Shown: positions 53,844 through 63,535 of the stretch, in pieces
How positions within the stretch are numbered: position 1 is the stretch's first letter
Layout: the number at the start of each line of letters is the position of its first letter
Assembly: GCA_964367935.1 (NCBI GenBank)
Contig: CAYIYZ010000005.1
Coordinates: forward strand, 1-64,000
Length of the DNA: 64,000 nucleotides
DNA from: Scatomorpha sp964367935
Lineage (GTDB): Bacteria; Bacillota; Clostridia; Oscillospirales; Oscillospiraceae
Direction of reading: 5' to 3'
Position numbers and translations under genes: made by a program
The notes under the pieces: generated by a model
Databases searched by the model: none
Seen by the model: the letters and a program-made list of their open reading frames with translations, nothing else
Told to the model about the DNA's origin: nothing

Positions 53844-54443
53844 CTACATAGACATATCTAAACTCAGTTGCTCACCTCGACCCTTTATCGCATCTATCGC
53901 TTGTCTCAACTTCTCTATCCCGTCTGTAGATGACACATCGGGCAAAGCAGGCAACTTATCTATACTCTCCACGCCCATCACTCGCAAAAAAGCTTCCGTC
54001 GTACCGTAAAGCGTCGGACGACCTGGTGCATCTAACTTTCCCACTGCCACTATCATACCCCTGTCCGTTAAACTGCCAACGGTATATGAACTATCCACTC
54101 CTCTCACCTGCTCTATATACGCTCTCGTAACAGGCTGAAAGTACGCCACTATAGCAAGTGTCTCCAAAGCTGACGGCGTAAGTCTCGGTGGCGCCCTATG
54201 CTCTATAACCTTTGATATTATAGCCGCAAATTCGGGCGCTGAACACAGCTGTAAGCTATTATTGAGTCTAATAAGCCTTATGCCCCGCTCACCACTCTCA
54301 TATTCACTCGCAAGTTCCTCTGCCGTACGTTCTATCACAGTTTCTTCTACAGCAAATATCAACGAAAGTCGGGCTATGGGTACTGGCTCACCGCAGGAGA
54401 ACAAAACCGCCTCCAAATTGCTCTTTACTTCACTCAATTCCAT
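53844..54443 (-). CDS. scpB: Segregation and condensation protein B
   Basis: 199 residues with two winged-helix domains (VLFSCGEPVPIARLSLIF; LTPSALETLAIVAYFQPVTRAYIEQVRGVDS). Part of the SMC-ScpAB condensin. It overlaps scpA by 10 bases. Confidence 0.95.
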   Translation of the reverse strand: MELSEVKSNLEAVLFSCGEPVPIARLSLIFAVEETVIERTAEELASEYESGERGIRLIRLNNSLQLCSAPEFAAIISKVIEHRAPPRLTPSALETLAIVAYFQPVTRAYIEQVRGVDSSYTVGSLTDRGMIVAVGKLDAPGRPTLYGTTEAFLRVMGVESIDKLPALPDVSSTDGIEKLRQAIDAIKGRGEQLSLDMSM

Positions 54444-55237
54444 AACACATCGTCACCTATCCCCTCGCTCAAAGCACTCTCGGAACTGACCTCTAACTTT
54501 AAGCTACGCTCTTCACCTTCGCCCTGTATAGAGAAACTGCCCACAGAACACAGCTCCAATATCGCTATAAACGTCGCAACCAGCTCCGAACGACTCTTAC
54601 TCATCTTGAAAACCGTATTCAAACTCAACTTCCCGCCATTAGATAACAAGTCAACTAATTCACGACATTTTGCACTGACGCTGTAAGCTATAGGTCTCGG
54701 CGCAAGTTTTACATACTCCTCAGGTGCCGGTAGCTTCGCCTCAGGCCTCGAATACACCGCCAATATTGCACTCAGTAACTCCTCAGCACTATGCTTGTAG
54801 TCATACTGAGTCTTTGGTCTTTCCCTCTGCTCCTGACGACGTGTATATATGCCCAAGCCTTGCTCAGACCACTCGGCCAATTGCGGTACTACACTGCGTA
54901 ATGACTCACGCATATCCCTCGCCTTTAATTCCTCGAGGCTCGTCATGAGCTGCTCTAACTCGCTTATCTCCTTCTCATTAGTTAGGAGCATCTTCGTCTT
55001 TATATACAGTAAATACGACGCCATCTGCACAAACTCGCTCGCTACGTCCATATCAAGCTCGTTCATAGTCTCCATATACGCCATATACTGATCCAATATC
55101 AAGGACACACTAATATCTCGTATCTCTATCTTATTCTTCGATAGCAACATCAATATCAGGCTGAGCGGACCTTCAAAATTCTCCGTATCCCTCTTGCCTT
55201 TAACGACACCTTCTAAATAATACGTTATTCCTTCCAC
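54434..55237 (-). CDS. scpA: Segregation and condensation protein A
   Basis: 267 residues. The kleisin N-terminus is NFEGPLSLILMLLSKNKIEIRDIS; a C-terminal winged helix binds the SMC head. It bridges SMC heads and binds ScpB. The scpA-scpB order follows a site-2 protease gene, as in many Firmicutes. Confidence 0.94.
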   Translation of the reverse strand: MEGITYYLEGVVKGKRDTENFEGPLSLILMLLSKNKIEIRDISVSLILDQYMAYMETMNELDMDVASEFVQMASYLLYIKTKMLLTNEKEISELEQLMTSLEELKARDMRESLRSVVPQLAEWSEQGLGIYTRRQEQRERPKTQYDYKHSAEELLSAILAVYSRPEAKLPAPEEYVKLAPRPIAYSVSAKCRELVDLLSNGGKLSLNTVFKMSKSRSELVATFIAILELCSVGSFSIQGEGEERSLKLEVSSESALSEGIGDDVLWN

Positions 55238-55246
55238 TGCATTGCC

Positions 55247-55927
55247 CTACCCATTTACCAAGTCGAATCCAAACTGCGCTATAGGGAACATACCCTCAAA
55301 CAGCCCGAAAGTCAACATGCCGAGTATATTACTGCCACTCGAATTTAACGCAAACAATAAGAACACCAATATGAGCATTCCGTAACGCTCAATGCTCATA
55401 TACTTGATGTACGCTTTATCCGGCAATAATGTTGACACCACTTTACTGCCGTCTAACGGCGGCACTGGCAGCATATTAAACACCGCAAAATACAGACTTA
55501 ACTGTGCAGTTATAAGAAATATATCGGAAAGCAATATCCCTATATCACCCATACCCGTAAGAACTGTTAAAGTAGCACCATACAGAAACAAAAAAACCAC
55601 AGTTATAAGTACATTCGTAATCGGTCCGGCTGCCGCTGTCAGCGCCATGCCACGCTTTTTGTTTTTAAAATTTCTTATATTCACCGGCACAGGCTTTGCC
55701 CATCCGAAACGAAACACCACCATCATCGCAAGACCCATCATATCTATATGCTTTATCGGGTTCAAGGTTAATCGCCCGGCATTCTTCGCTGTATTGTCTC
55801 CCAACTTATACGCCACATAGCCATGTGCTAACTCATGCAAGGTTATGCAGAGCAAGGCAGGTATTATCGATATTAATATATCCCCAAGAAAAGACCAATC
55901 GAGGCCTCTCACTATTTCATTGAACAT
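55247..55927 (-). CDS. Site-2 protease family (M50) membrane metalloprotease
   Basis: 226 residues with about five membrane segments. Zinc motif HELAHG (HExxH) near residue 32-36, and the second motif PVPPLDGSK. It cleaves membrane-embedded substrates; the target is unknown. First gene of the scpAB-to-ispH operon. Confidence 0.9.
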   Translation of the reverse strand: MFNEIVRGLDWSFLGDILISIIPALLCITLHELAHGYVAYKLGDNTAKNAGRLTLNPIKHIDMMGLAMMVVFRFGWAKPVPVNIRNFKNKKRGMALTAAAGPITNVLITVVFLFLYGATLTVLTGMGDIGILLSDIFLITAQLSLYFAVFNMLPVPPLDGSKVVSTLLPDKAYIKYMSIERYGMLILVFLLFALNSSGSNILGMLTFGLFEGMFPIAQFGFDLVNG

Positions 55928-55949
55928 TAAAAAAACACCTCACCTTCGA

Positions 55950-55978
55950 ATTTTACCAAACTTCCACAGAAAATACAA
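55950..55978 (-). promoter_or_regulatory. Promoter of the M50-scpAB-...-ispH/rpsA operon
   Basis: On the minus strand TTGTAT (+ 55973-55978), 17 bp, then TAAAAT (+ 55950-55955) with an extended -10 TGG. Its -35 touches the end of the upstream terminator. Confidence 0.65.
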
Positions 55979-56023
55979 GTGCGACCCGCACTTCCGATAA
56001 AATCGATGCACGTCGGTCGCACT
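55978..56023 (-). terminator. Terminator after engB
   Basis: AGTGCGACC (55978-55986) pairs with GGTCGCACT (56015-56023) over an internal loop that itself has a short CGAT/ATCG stem. On the minus strand it is followed by TGTATTTTC. It lies 12 bases after the engB stop. Confidence 0.65.
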
Positions 56024-56034
56024 GTACTTTTTAC

Positions 56035-56625
56035 TCATATGCCGCCAAGAATCTCCTCTAACAGCTCCTCTTTGCCTGTGCCCTTTTCTGCCGAGAACAG
56101 TATGTACCTCGTCTCGTCCGGTAACATCAGAGTCTGCTTTATACGCTCTAAATTCGGCTCATGCTCACTCTTCTTTAGCTTATCGCATTTATTTGCCACC
56201 ACTGTTAAAGGGCAACCAACAGATGCAAACCATCGTGCCATCGTTACATCATCCTCCGAAGGCTTATGACGTGAGTCCACTATCAATATGCCATGAGAAA
56301 CCTGTTCCGGCTCATCGAAAAACTGCTCCATGAGCTTACCCCATCGTGCCTTCTCCGTTTTCGAAACCACAGCATAACCGTACCCGGGTAAGTCTACAAA
56401 ATACAGCTTTTGATCTATATTAAAGTAATTTATGTGCACTGTCTTACCCGGCCTGTCGCCCACCCTCGCAAAGTTCTTGCGATTGAGTAGGCGATTTAAC
56501 ACCGATGACTTTCCCACATTCGACTTGCCTGCAAACACAAAACGTGGTAGTCCGTCCCTAATAAAGTCACTCGTACTTACCGCAGACTTTATAAATTCTG
56601 CCTTGTGTAGATTTACATCTGCCAT
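56035..56625 (-). CDS. engB: Ribosome biogenesis GTPase EngB (YsxC)
   Basis: 196 residues. G1 GKSNVGKSS, G3 DLPGYGYA and G4 NKCDKLKKSE. Needed for 50S maturation. It is one base after lon, the standard lon-engB (lonA-ysxC) arrangement. Confidence 0.96.
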   Translation of the reverse strand: MADVNLHKAEFIKSAVSTSDFIRDGLPRFVFAGKSNVGKSSVLNRLLNRKNFARVGDRPGKTVHINYFNIDQKLYFVDLPGYGYAVVSKTEKARWGKLMEQFFDEPEQVSHGILIVDSRHKPSEDDVTMARWFASVGCPLTVVANKCDKLKKSEHEPNLERIKQTLMLPDETRYILFSAEKGTGKEELLEEILGGI

Positions 56626-56626
56626 C

Positions 56627-59056
56627 TTATTGCCCTATCCTTACTTCATCAGCACTCTGACGCTGACTCACTTTCTTCTGTGTATCCGGCGTTTGCTTCT
56701 TTGCCTTTGGTTTCGGCTTATTCACTAAGGCTACATCTAAAATATCGTCCATATGCTCCGCCGTAACAAAAGTCAAGGCACAACGTACTGTGCTGTCTAT
56801 CTCGTCAAGATCCGACTCATTCGACGCCGGTATAATAACCGTAGATACACCATTACGCATCGCAGCCATCGTCTTCTCCTTCAGACCGCCTATGCGTAGT
56901 ATACGGCCTCTAAGACTTATCTCACCTGTCATCGCAACATCACCACGTACTGGAACTCCGCTCAGAGCAGAAATCACCCCTATGCATATCGCTATGCCCG
57001 CCGACGGGCCATCTTTAGGTACTGCCCCTGCCGGGAAGTGAATGTGAATATCCTTCTTCTTATAAAAGTCAGGCTCTATGCCCAAACTCAGCGCTCTGCT
57101 CCTTATATAACTTATAGCAGCACTAGCAGACTCCTTCATAACGTGTCCTAAATTACCCGTCAACTCAATCTTCCCGCTACCGTCTGTTACGCCTATCTCT
57201 ATATCAAGCACATCGCCGCCTACACTCGTCCATGCCAATCCATGCACCAAACCTACCTCGTCACGCCCCCACAGAGTCTCCTGCTTATAACGCTCAGGCC
57301 CTAAATATTCCTCAAGCTCACTCGTTCTTATATTTAAAGACTTAAACTTACCGGTAGCCATGCCATGTGCGCATTTTCTGCAAAGCTTCGCCACCTGACG
57401 CTCTAAGTTTCTAACTCCAGATTCCCTTGTATACCCCGTTGCTATCGCTCTTATCGCATCATCACTTAACTTCAAATTCGACCCTGTCAGTCCATGCTTC
57501 TTGCGTTGCTTCGGTAATATATGACGCTTCGCTATCTGCAACTTCTCCTCGTCCGTATAACTCGTCAGCTCTATTATTTCCATACGATCCAGTAAGGCAC
57601 GTGGTATGGTATCCCTGTTATTTGCCGTTGTAATAAACAGCACATCCGACAGGTCAAAAGACAATTCCAAGAAATTGTCCCTGAAATTCATGTTCTGCTC
57701 GCCGTCAAGCGCTTCTAAAAGCGCAGCTGCAGGGTCGCCTCTATGGTCTGAACCTAATTTATCTATCTCGTCGAGTACCATAACAGGATTCATGCTCCCC
57801 GCCTGCACTATACCCGATATTATCCGCCCCGGCATAGCACCAACATAGGTTTTCCTATGTCCTCTTATCTCAGCTTCATCATGCACGCCGCCCAAGGCTA
57901 CTCGACAAAGCTTTCTATTCGTCGCCTTAGCCACGCTCATGGCGACACTTGTCTTACCCGTGCCCGGCGGTCCTAACAGGCACAAAACGCCACCCTTCAT
58001 ATTCGGCACCAACCTACGCACCGCTAAATACTCAGTTATGCGCTCCTTTACCTTATCGAGTCCAAAATGTTCATTGTCTAATTGTTTTCTGGCTTTTACC
58101 ACATCTATCGTCTCTTTTGTACGCTTATTCCACGGTATATCCAAGCAAGTATCCAAATAATTGCGTATAACCGATGCCTCCGAGGAACTATAAGACTGCT
58201 TAGAGAGCCTATTTAACTCCTTGAGCAACTTCTTCTCTACATCCTCATTAAGCTTCAATTCCAATATGCGTGCCTTGTACTCCGCTATATCGTCCGTGCC
58301 GCTGTCATCACCGAGCTGTGATTGAATAACCTTCAACTGCTCCCTAAGATAGTACTCCTTCTGCGAACGACCTATCTGCTCCTGCGTACTTTCCGCCAAA
58401 TCACGCTGTATACTCGCAAGTGCAAGCTCACGTGCCATGACATTACACAGCATGGACATTCTCCTCGAAGGTCGTACCTCCTCTAAAAGTGCCTGCTTAT
58501 CCACCGGCTTTAAATATATGCTCTGCGCTATATAATTGCTCATATATCCAATGTCATCTACCGCCAAAACATTTAGCACCGAGCCGGGCGATACCCCACC
58601 CGTTACCTCCGCATACTCACCGAAAAGATTTAATGCTCGACGTGCAAACGCCTCAGTCTTGACGTTTAATTTCTCACTAATATCGGGTAATGGGCTTATT
58701 TCAGCATACATGCAAGGCGTCTCATCAAGCATCTTCTTAAGTTGACCTCTACCTATGCCTTCCGCCATGACTCGCACCACATTACGCCCCGGTTGCCGCA
58801 ATGTCTGACGTAAACGACACACAGTGCCTATTTTATATATGTCTTCTGTCAGCGGCATCTCTTTCGCTATGTCCTTCTGCGCCACTAAAAATATTATCCT
58901 GTCGCCGTCCATTGACTTGTTTAATGCCTCCACCGAACTTGCTCGCTCCACATCAAAGTTAATAAGCGTGCCCGGAAACACTGACAGTCCCCGTAGCGCC
59001 AAAACCGGCATCTCTCTCGCCTCTTCAAACTCGGTTATTACCTTAGTGCTCATCAT
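56627..59056 (-). CDS. lon: ATP-dependent Lon protease
   Basis: 809 residues, LonA type: N-terminal substrate domain (PVLALRGLSVFPG), AAA+ module (Walker A GPPGTGKTSV, Walker B MVLDEIDKL) and the Ser-Lys protease domain (PKDGPSAGIA, with the catalytic Ser). It degrades misfolded and regulatory proteins. It lies between clpX and engB, with GGGGTG before two adjacent ATG codons. Confidence 0.97.
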   Translation of the reverse strand: MMSTKVITEFEEAREMPVLALRGLSVFPGTLINFDVERASSVEALNKSMDGDRIIFLVAQKDIAKEMPLTEDIYKIGTVCRLRQTLRQPGRNVVRVMAEGIGRGQLKKMLDETPCMYAEISPLPDISEKLNVKTEAFARRALNLFGEYAEVTGGVSPGSVLNVLAVDDIGYMSNYIAQSIYLKPVDKQALLEEVRPSRRMSMLCNVMARELALASIQRDLAESTQEQIGRSQKEYYLREQLKVIQSQLGDDSGTDDIAEYKARILELKLNEDVEKKLLKELNRLSKQSYSSSEASVIRNYLDTCLDIPWNKRTKETIDVVKARKQLDNEHFGLDKVKERITEYLAVRRLVPNMKGGVLCLLGPPGTGKTSVAMSVAKATNRKLCRVALGGVHDEAEIRGHRKTYVGAMPGRIISGIVQAGSMNPVMVLDEIDKLGSDHRGDPAAALLEALDGEQNMNFRDNFLELSFDLSDVLFITTANNRDTIPRALLDRMEIIELTSYTDEEKLQIAKRHILPKQRKKHGLTGSNLKLSDDAIRAIATGYTRESGVRNLERQVAKLCRKCAHGMATGKFKSLNIRTSELEEYLGPERYKQETLWGRDEVGLVHGLAWTSVGGDVLDIEIGVTDGSGKIELTGNLGHVMKESASAAISYIRSRALSLGIEPDFYKKKDIHIHFPAGAVPKDGPSAGIAICIGVISALSGVPVRGDVAMTGEISLRGRILRIGGLKEKTMAAMRNGVSTVIIPASNESDLDEIDSTVRCALTFVTAEHMDDILDVALVNKPKPKAKKQTPDTQKKVSQRQSADEVRIGQ

Positions 59057-59128
59057 TTCACCCCTTTTCTTCTTTCTTTATGGTAAAGCGGGGACGAGCA
59101 AAACCCATCCCCATAAGCTCACCTTATC

Positions 59129-60400
59129 CTACGATACTGTCTTTTGCTCGTCACTACTGCGTATCAGTATCGGTGTACCTTCGCCTCTTACACTATCGCC
59201 TGTTATCACTACTTCGCTTATTCCACTATCAGACGGCACCTCATACATCAAGTCCGTCATTATGCTCTCAACTACGCTCCTAAGACCTCTCGCGCCTATC
59301 TTCATTTCCATAGAACGCTCCGCTATCGCCTCTAACGCCTCGTCCTCAAAGCGTAAACTCACATCGTCATACGACAATAGCACTCCATACTGCTTCGTTA
59401 TCGCATTACGCGGCTCTGTCAATATACGTACCAAGTCCTCCTTAGACAAAGGCTCTAAAGTACTTATTACAGGTAAACGTCCTATCAACTCAGGAATAAT
59501 ACCGAACTTCTGCAAATCATCGGGCTGTACTTTCATCAGCACCTCGCCCCTATCATTATTCGACTTAGACGATATATCAGCACCGAAGCCCATAGTGCGA
59601 CTTTCCGTGCGCTTCTCTATTATCTTCTCTAAGCCATCAAATGCTCCTCCGCAGATAAACAGTATATTCGTCGTATCCACGTGTATAAACTCCTGATGCG
59701 GATGCTTGCGTCCGCCTTGTGGCGGTACGCTCGCTACCGTGCCCTCCAAAAGCTTCAGCATAGCTTGCTGCACGCCCTCGCCCGACACATCTCTCGTTAT
59801 CGACATATTCTCACTTTTACGTGCTATTTTATCAAGCTCGTCAATATATATTATGCCTCGTTCCGCACGCTCAACATCAAAATCCGCCGCCTGCAAAAGC
59901 TTTAGCAGAATATTTTCCACGTCCTCACCGACATAGCCCGCCTCTGTTAAGGTCGTTGCGTCCGCTATCGCAAACGGTACATTTAGCATCTTAGCCAAAG
60001 TCTGCGCAAACAAAGTCTTTCCGCTTCCCGTCGGCCCCAATAAAAGTATATTACTCTTTTGCAACTCCACATCGCGACTATCACCGTGCAATATGCGCTT
60101 ATAGTGATTATATACCGCCACAGACAGAACTTTCTTTGCACGCTCCTGCCCAACTATATACGCATCAAGCTCATTCTTAAGCTCCTTCGGCTTTGGAAGA
60201 TCCTTCAGCTCAGTTTCCTTCAACTCAACCTCCTGCTGACGTTCCTGCTCCATGCCATCTTCAACTATGCTCACGCACAGCATCACACACTCATCGCATA
60301 TATTGCTGCCGTTACCGGCTATAAGTCTTCGCACTGCCCTCTGCGGCTTTCCGCAAAATGAACAGCTCAGCTCTGTGAAATTTTGATCCTTCTTTGACAT
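59129..60400 (-). CDS. clpX: ClpX unfoldase, ATP-binding subunit of ClpXP
   Basis: 423 residues. N-terminal zinc domain with four cysteines (CSFCGK...CDEC), Walker A GPTGSGKTLFA, Walker B IIYIDELDKI, and the sensor-2 C-terminal domain (KIGARGLRSVVE). It unfolds substrates for ClpP, which is encoded 25 bases upstream. Confidence 0.97.
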   Translation of the reverse strand: MSKKDQNFTELSCSFCGKPQRAVRRLIAGNGSNICDECVMLCVSIVEDGMEQERQQEVELKETELKDLPKPKELKNELDAYIVGQERAKKVLSVAVYNHYKRILHGDSRDVELQKSNILLLGPTGSGKTLFAQTLAKMLNVPFAIADATTLTEAGYVGEDVENILLKLLQAADFDVERAERGIIYIDELDKIARKSENMSITRDVSGEGVQQAMLKLLEGTVASVPPQGGRKHPHQEFIHVDTTNILFICGGAFDGLEKIIEKRTESRTMGFGADISSKSNNDRGEVLMKVQPDDLQKFGIIPELIGRLPVISTLEPLSKEDLVRILTEPRNAITKQYGVLLSYDDVSLRFEDEALEAIAERSMEMKIGARGLRSVVESIMTDLMYEVPSDSGISEVVITGDSVRGEGTPILIRSSDEQKTVS

Positions 60401-60425
60401 ATTCCGCTCCGTTCAACCATTGTTT

Positions 60426-61007
60426 TTAGCGCTTGGATATTACCTTATCTATGAGTCCATACTCACAAGCTTCATCAGCAGGCATGAAGTTATCACGCTC
60501 TGTATCTATCTCCATCTGCTCCACTGTCTTGCCCGTGCACTCAGCTAATATCTTATTGAGCTTTGTCCTCGTGCGCAGCATCCACTCAGCCTGTATCTTT
60601 ATATCCGAAGCCTGACCTCTTGCACCGCCGGACGGCTGGTGTATCATTATCTCAGCATTCGGTAAGGCAAACCTCTTGCCCTTAGCGCCCGCCGTTAACA
60701 ACAAAGCTCCCATAGACGCAGCCATACCCGTGCAAATCGTAGACACGTCGCACTTAATGTACTGCATTGTATCATATATAGCCATGCCCGCTGTTACACT
60801 GCCGCCGGGACTGTTAATGTAAAACTGTATATCCTTATCCGGATCCTGTGCCTCCAAATAAAGTAACTGCGCCACAATCAAACTTGCCGTCGTGTCATTA
60901 ACTTCCTCACTCAGCATCACTATCCTGTCATTCAACAGCCTCGAAAATATGTCATACGAACGCTCGCCTCTCGAGGTCTGTTCCACTACATAAGGTACTA
61001 ATCCCAT
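60426..61007 (-). CDS. clpP: ClpP protease proteolytic subunit
   Basis: 193 residues. Catalytic Ser98 (GMAASMGALLL) and His123 (MIHQPSGG), with the Asp in ERDNFM. It forms the tetradecameric chamber used by ClpX. GGTGAAAGGAG precedes the ATG. Order tig-clpP-clpX-lon. Confidence 0.97.
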   Translation of the reverse strand: MGLVPYVVEQTSRGERSYDIFSRLLNDRIVMLSEEVNDTTASLIVAQLLYLEAQDPDKDIQFYINSPGGSVTAGMAIYDTMQYIKCDVSTICTGMAASMGALLLTAGAKGKRFALPNAEIMIHQPSGGARGQASDIKIQAEWMLRTRTKLNKILAECTGKTVEQMEIDTERDNFMPADEACEYGLIDKVISKR

Positions 61008-61061
61008 TCTTGTGTTCTCCTTTCACCTTTTCGTGAACATCTTAACCGCTAAGAGGATATA

Positions 61062-62384
61062 TTAGTCCTCTTTTTCCTCTGCTACAGCTTCCTCTGCCTT
61101 CTTAGGTGCAGTCTTTACTCCATTATCGCATATTAGGTCTGCCGCTCTCTGACGTAACATGTCGAGCTTCATTCCCTCTACATCTATCAAATTCTTGACC
61201 TCTTCTACACTGCGTCCAACGCTCTCTGCTATCTCTGCAAAGGACTTTTCCATGTCCTCTTCGCTTATCTCTATGCCCTCTGCTTCTGCTACCGCATCAA
61301 GCAACACGTCTGTACGTGCCTGCATCTCGCCATTAGGACGCATGAGCTGCATAAACAAATTCTCGTCCATGCCCAGCCTTGCAAACATCTCTTCACGGCT
61401 ACCGAACGCACCGCCCATGCTCTGTGCATAGTTACGTACAAGCTCTTCCATCTTTTCATCTACCATGCCGCTCGGCAGCTCTGCCTTCATGTTCTCCGCT
61501 GCCTTAACGATAAGCGCTGTCTTAAAGTCGTTCACTGCCTGCTCACTACGTGCCTTTACAAGCTTGTCCTTCAAGTCCGCTTTGTAATCAGCCAAAGTGT
61601 CAAACTCAGACACGTCCTTTGCAAACTCGTCGTCTAATGCGTCGAGCTCAACTGCACGCACCTCATGTATCTTAACCTTAAAGATAGCTTCCTTGCCCGC
61701 AAGGCTCTTCTCATGATACTCCTCGGGGAAAGTTACACTTACTTCTCCGTCAGCCTCGGGCATCAAGCCTACCATGCCATCTTCGAAACCGGGGATAAAT
61801 GCACCCGAACCTATCTCCAATGTATGACGCTCTGCCTTACCACCATCAAATGCAACGCCGTCCACAAAACCTTCAAAGTCGAATATTACACTATCACCAT
61901 TCTCTATCGCACGCTCAACACCTACAAAACGTGCTCTGCGCTTGCGCTCTGCCTCTAACTGTGCATCTATCTCAGCGTCCTCTACAACAGGCTCCTCATA
62001 CTCAGCCTCTATTCCCTTATACTCGCCAAGCTCTACCTCAGGATACACATCAGTCTCAAAAGTCATGGTAAGTGCCTTATCTTCAGCCACAGAAAAATCC
62101 GTATATGCAGGCATTCCAACATTCTTTACATTACCCTCTGCTACACCATACTCAAACGCCTTCTGCGCCAAAGCCTGTGCCGCATCGTCATGGAAAACGT
62201 CAGCTCCATACATGCCCTCTATTACAGCGCGAGGTGCCTTGCCCTTTCTAAAGCCGGGGACCATTATGCTGCCCTTGTTCTTCTTATAAGCTTCGAATAC
62301 CGCAGCTTCAAATGTAGCTCCGTCCACCTCAATTTGAAATGTTACCCTACTGTCCGTCTTCTTCTCCATGTTCTTTAGTTGCAT
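61062..62384 (-). CDS. tig: Trigger factor
   Basis: 440 residues: ribosome-binding N-domain (PGFRKGKAPRAVIEGMYG), central FKBP-type prolyl isomerase (GDSVIFDFEGFVDGVAFDGGKAE in part) and a helical C-domain, with an acidic Lys/Glu tail. It is the first chaperone to meet nascent chains. GGGAGG precedes ATG 62384. First gene of the protease operon. Confidence 0.96.
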   Translation of the reverse strand: MQLKNMEKKTDSRVTFQIEVDGATFEAAVFEAYKKNKGSIMVPGFRKGKAPRAVIEGMYGADVFHDDAAQALAQKAFEYGVAEGNVKNVGMPAYTDFSVAEDKALTMTFETDVYPEVELGEYKGIEAEYEEPVVEDAEIDAQLEAERKRRARFVGVERAIENGDSVIFDFEGFVDGVAFDGGKAERHTLEIGSGAFIPGFEDGMVGLMPEADGEVSVTFPEEYHEKSLAGKEAIFKVKIHEVRAVELDALDDEFAKDVSEFDTLADYKADLKDKLVKARSEQAVNDFKTALIVKAAENMKAELPSGMVDEKMEELVRNYAQSMGGAFGSREEMFARLGMDENLFMQLMRPNGEMQARTDVLLDAVAEAEGIEISEEDMEKSFAEIAESVGRSVEEVKNLIDVEGMKLDMLRQRAADLICDNGVKTAPKKAEEAVAEEKED

Positions 62385-62452
62385 TGCCTTGTTCCTCCCA
62401 AATTTTATCTCTTTTATTTATTAATTTTTTTCCTTTTTTTACAAGCTTAAAA

Positions 62453-62481
62453 ATTATAGCAGATGTACACCATAAAATCAA
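62453..62481 (-). promoter_or_regulatory. Promoter of tig-clpP-clpX-lon-engB
   Basis: On the minus strand TTGATT (+ 62476-62481), 17 bp, then TATAAT (+ 62453-62458). I see no CtsR-type GGTCAAA heptad or CIRCE element here, so vegetative expression is expected. Confidence 0.7.
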
Positions 62482-62488
62482 CTATAAA

Positions 62489-63181
62489 TCACTTCAATAC
62501 CAACTCCGGCATGAAGTTGATATAGTCTGCCGACACAAGCTTATATATTGTATTCTCATGCCAACCCTCAAACGCATTATTGCACGACTTGCCGTGTATG
62601 TGCCCGTAATAACATCGTTCCACCTCGTAATCTCTGAATAAGTCCAGTATCTCCCTGCACTCATATGTGCCATACTTCGGTGGATAATGCAAGAACACCA
62701 GCTTCTTACGTGTACCCGCCTGTTTCAACGATGCCTCAAGTCGCAGTATCTCCCTGCGCATTATCTTCGCATCATGCTCCTTGCCACGCTCTTCCTCGTA
62801 GAACCAACCTCGTGTTCCGCAAATCGCATACTCCGTACCATACTCTACACATGCATTATTTAATATGTCCATTTCACGAAGACCCCAGTCCGAAAAGCTC
62901 TTTTGTGCCTTCGTCGCAGTCGTCCACCAATAGTCATGATTGCCCTTTAGTAGCACCTTCTTGCCGGGCAAAGCATCTATATACTCAAAATCCGCTCTTG
63001 CCTGCTCCATGCTCATAGCCCAACTTAAGTCGCCGCAAAGCACACACACATCCTCAGCGCCCAAATGCGAAAAACCATCTTTGATTTTCTCAACATATCC
63101 GGACCACCTCGGACCAAACACATCCATCGGCTTATCCGCACCCAAAGGTAAATGTAAATCCCCTATTGCATAAAGCGCCAT
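62489..63181 (-). CDS. Metallophosphoesterase of calcineurin type
   Basis: 230 residues. All metal-binding motifs of the family are present: GDLHLP (DxH), VLCGDLSW (GD), LKGNHDYWW (GNHD), FLHYPP and YYGHIHG (GHxH). The substrate is not known. The ATG follows GAGGAGG. It ends just before the tig promoter. Confidence 0.88.
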   Translation of the reverse strand: MALYAIGDLHLPLGADKPMDVFGPRWSGYVEKIKDGFSHLGAEDVCVLCGDLSWAMSMEQARADFEYIDALPGKKVLLKGNHDYWWTTATKAQKSFSDWGLREMDILNNACVEYGTEYAICGTRGWFYEEERGKEHDAKIMRREILRLEASLKQAGTRKKLVFLHYPPKYGTYECREILDLFRDYEVERCYYGHIHGKSCNNAFEGWHENTIYKLVSADYINFMPELVLK

Positions 63182-63322
63182 GTGCGCCTCCTCTTTTTCT
63201 CGCTTTTCTCATTTTTTTCAAATTACACCACATTATTATTTTGCAATTAATAAATATAGTTCGCCTTTGTGCTCATAATATCCTACGACACAAGTCACAA
63301 TTTATTTTCGGAGGGCAATACT

Positions 63323-63499
63323 ATGCAAGACGATACTAAGAGATACGAACGTAAGACCAGCGCTGTAGCCTGTGATGCGAAAAATTGTGAGCACAACACT
63401 CAGGATATCTGCACAGCAAGCCACGTAAACGTCAGAGGTAAAAATGCTAACAGCACTTCACAGACCAGCTGTGAAACCTTCTCCTGTAAATCCTGCTAA
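63323..63499 (+). CDS. Small cysteine-rich DUF1540 protein
   Basis: 58 residues from ATG 63323, ten bases after GGAGG. The DUF1540 pattern is visible: C-x4-C (CDAKNC), CTASHVNVRG, then TSCETFSC near the end. Cysteine spacing suggests metal binding. The function is unknown; the family is common in spore formers. Upstream CATAATA (63274-63280) resembles a sigma-G -10, but the matching -35 (TAAATA at 63251) is poor. Confidence 0.8.
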   Translation: MQDDTKRYERKTSAVACDAKNCEHNTQDICTASHVNVRGKNANSTSQTSCETFSCKSC

Positions 63500-63515
63500 T
63501 CTCCCGCCATTTCCC

Positions 63516-63535
63516 AAAGCGTCGTAAGACGCTTT
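63516..63535. terminator. Small bidirectional terminator between the DUF1540 gene and thrC
   Basis: AAAGCGTC and GACGCTTT form an 8-bp stem with a GTAA loop; the sequence continues as TTTTA on the + side. It touches the last base of the thrC stop codon. Confidence 0.6.

Noticed and set aside
62385..62488. CtsR or CIRCE heat-shock operator before tig-clpP-clpX-lon
   Set aside because: I looked for GGTCAAA repeats and the CIRCE dyad on both strands and saw neither; only a plain promoter is supported.
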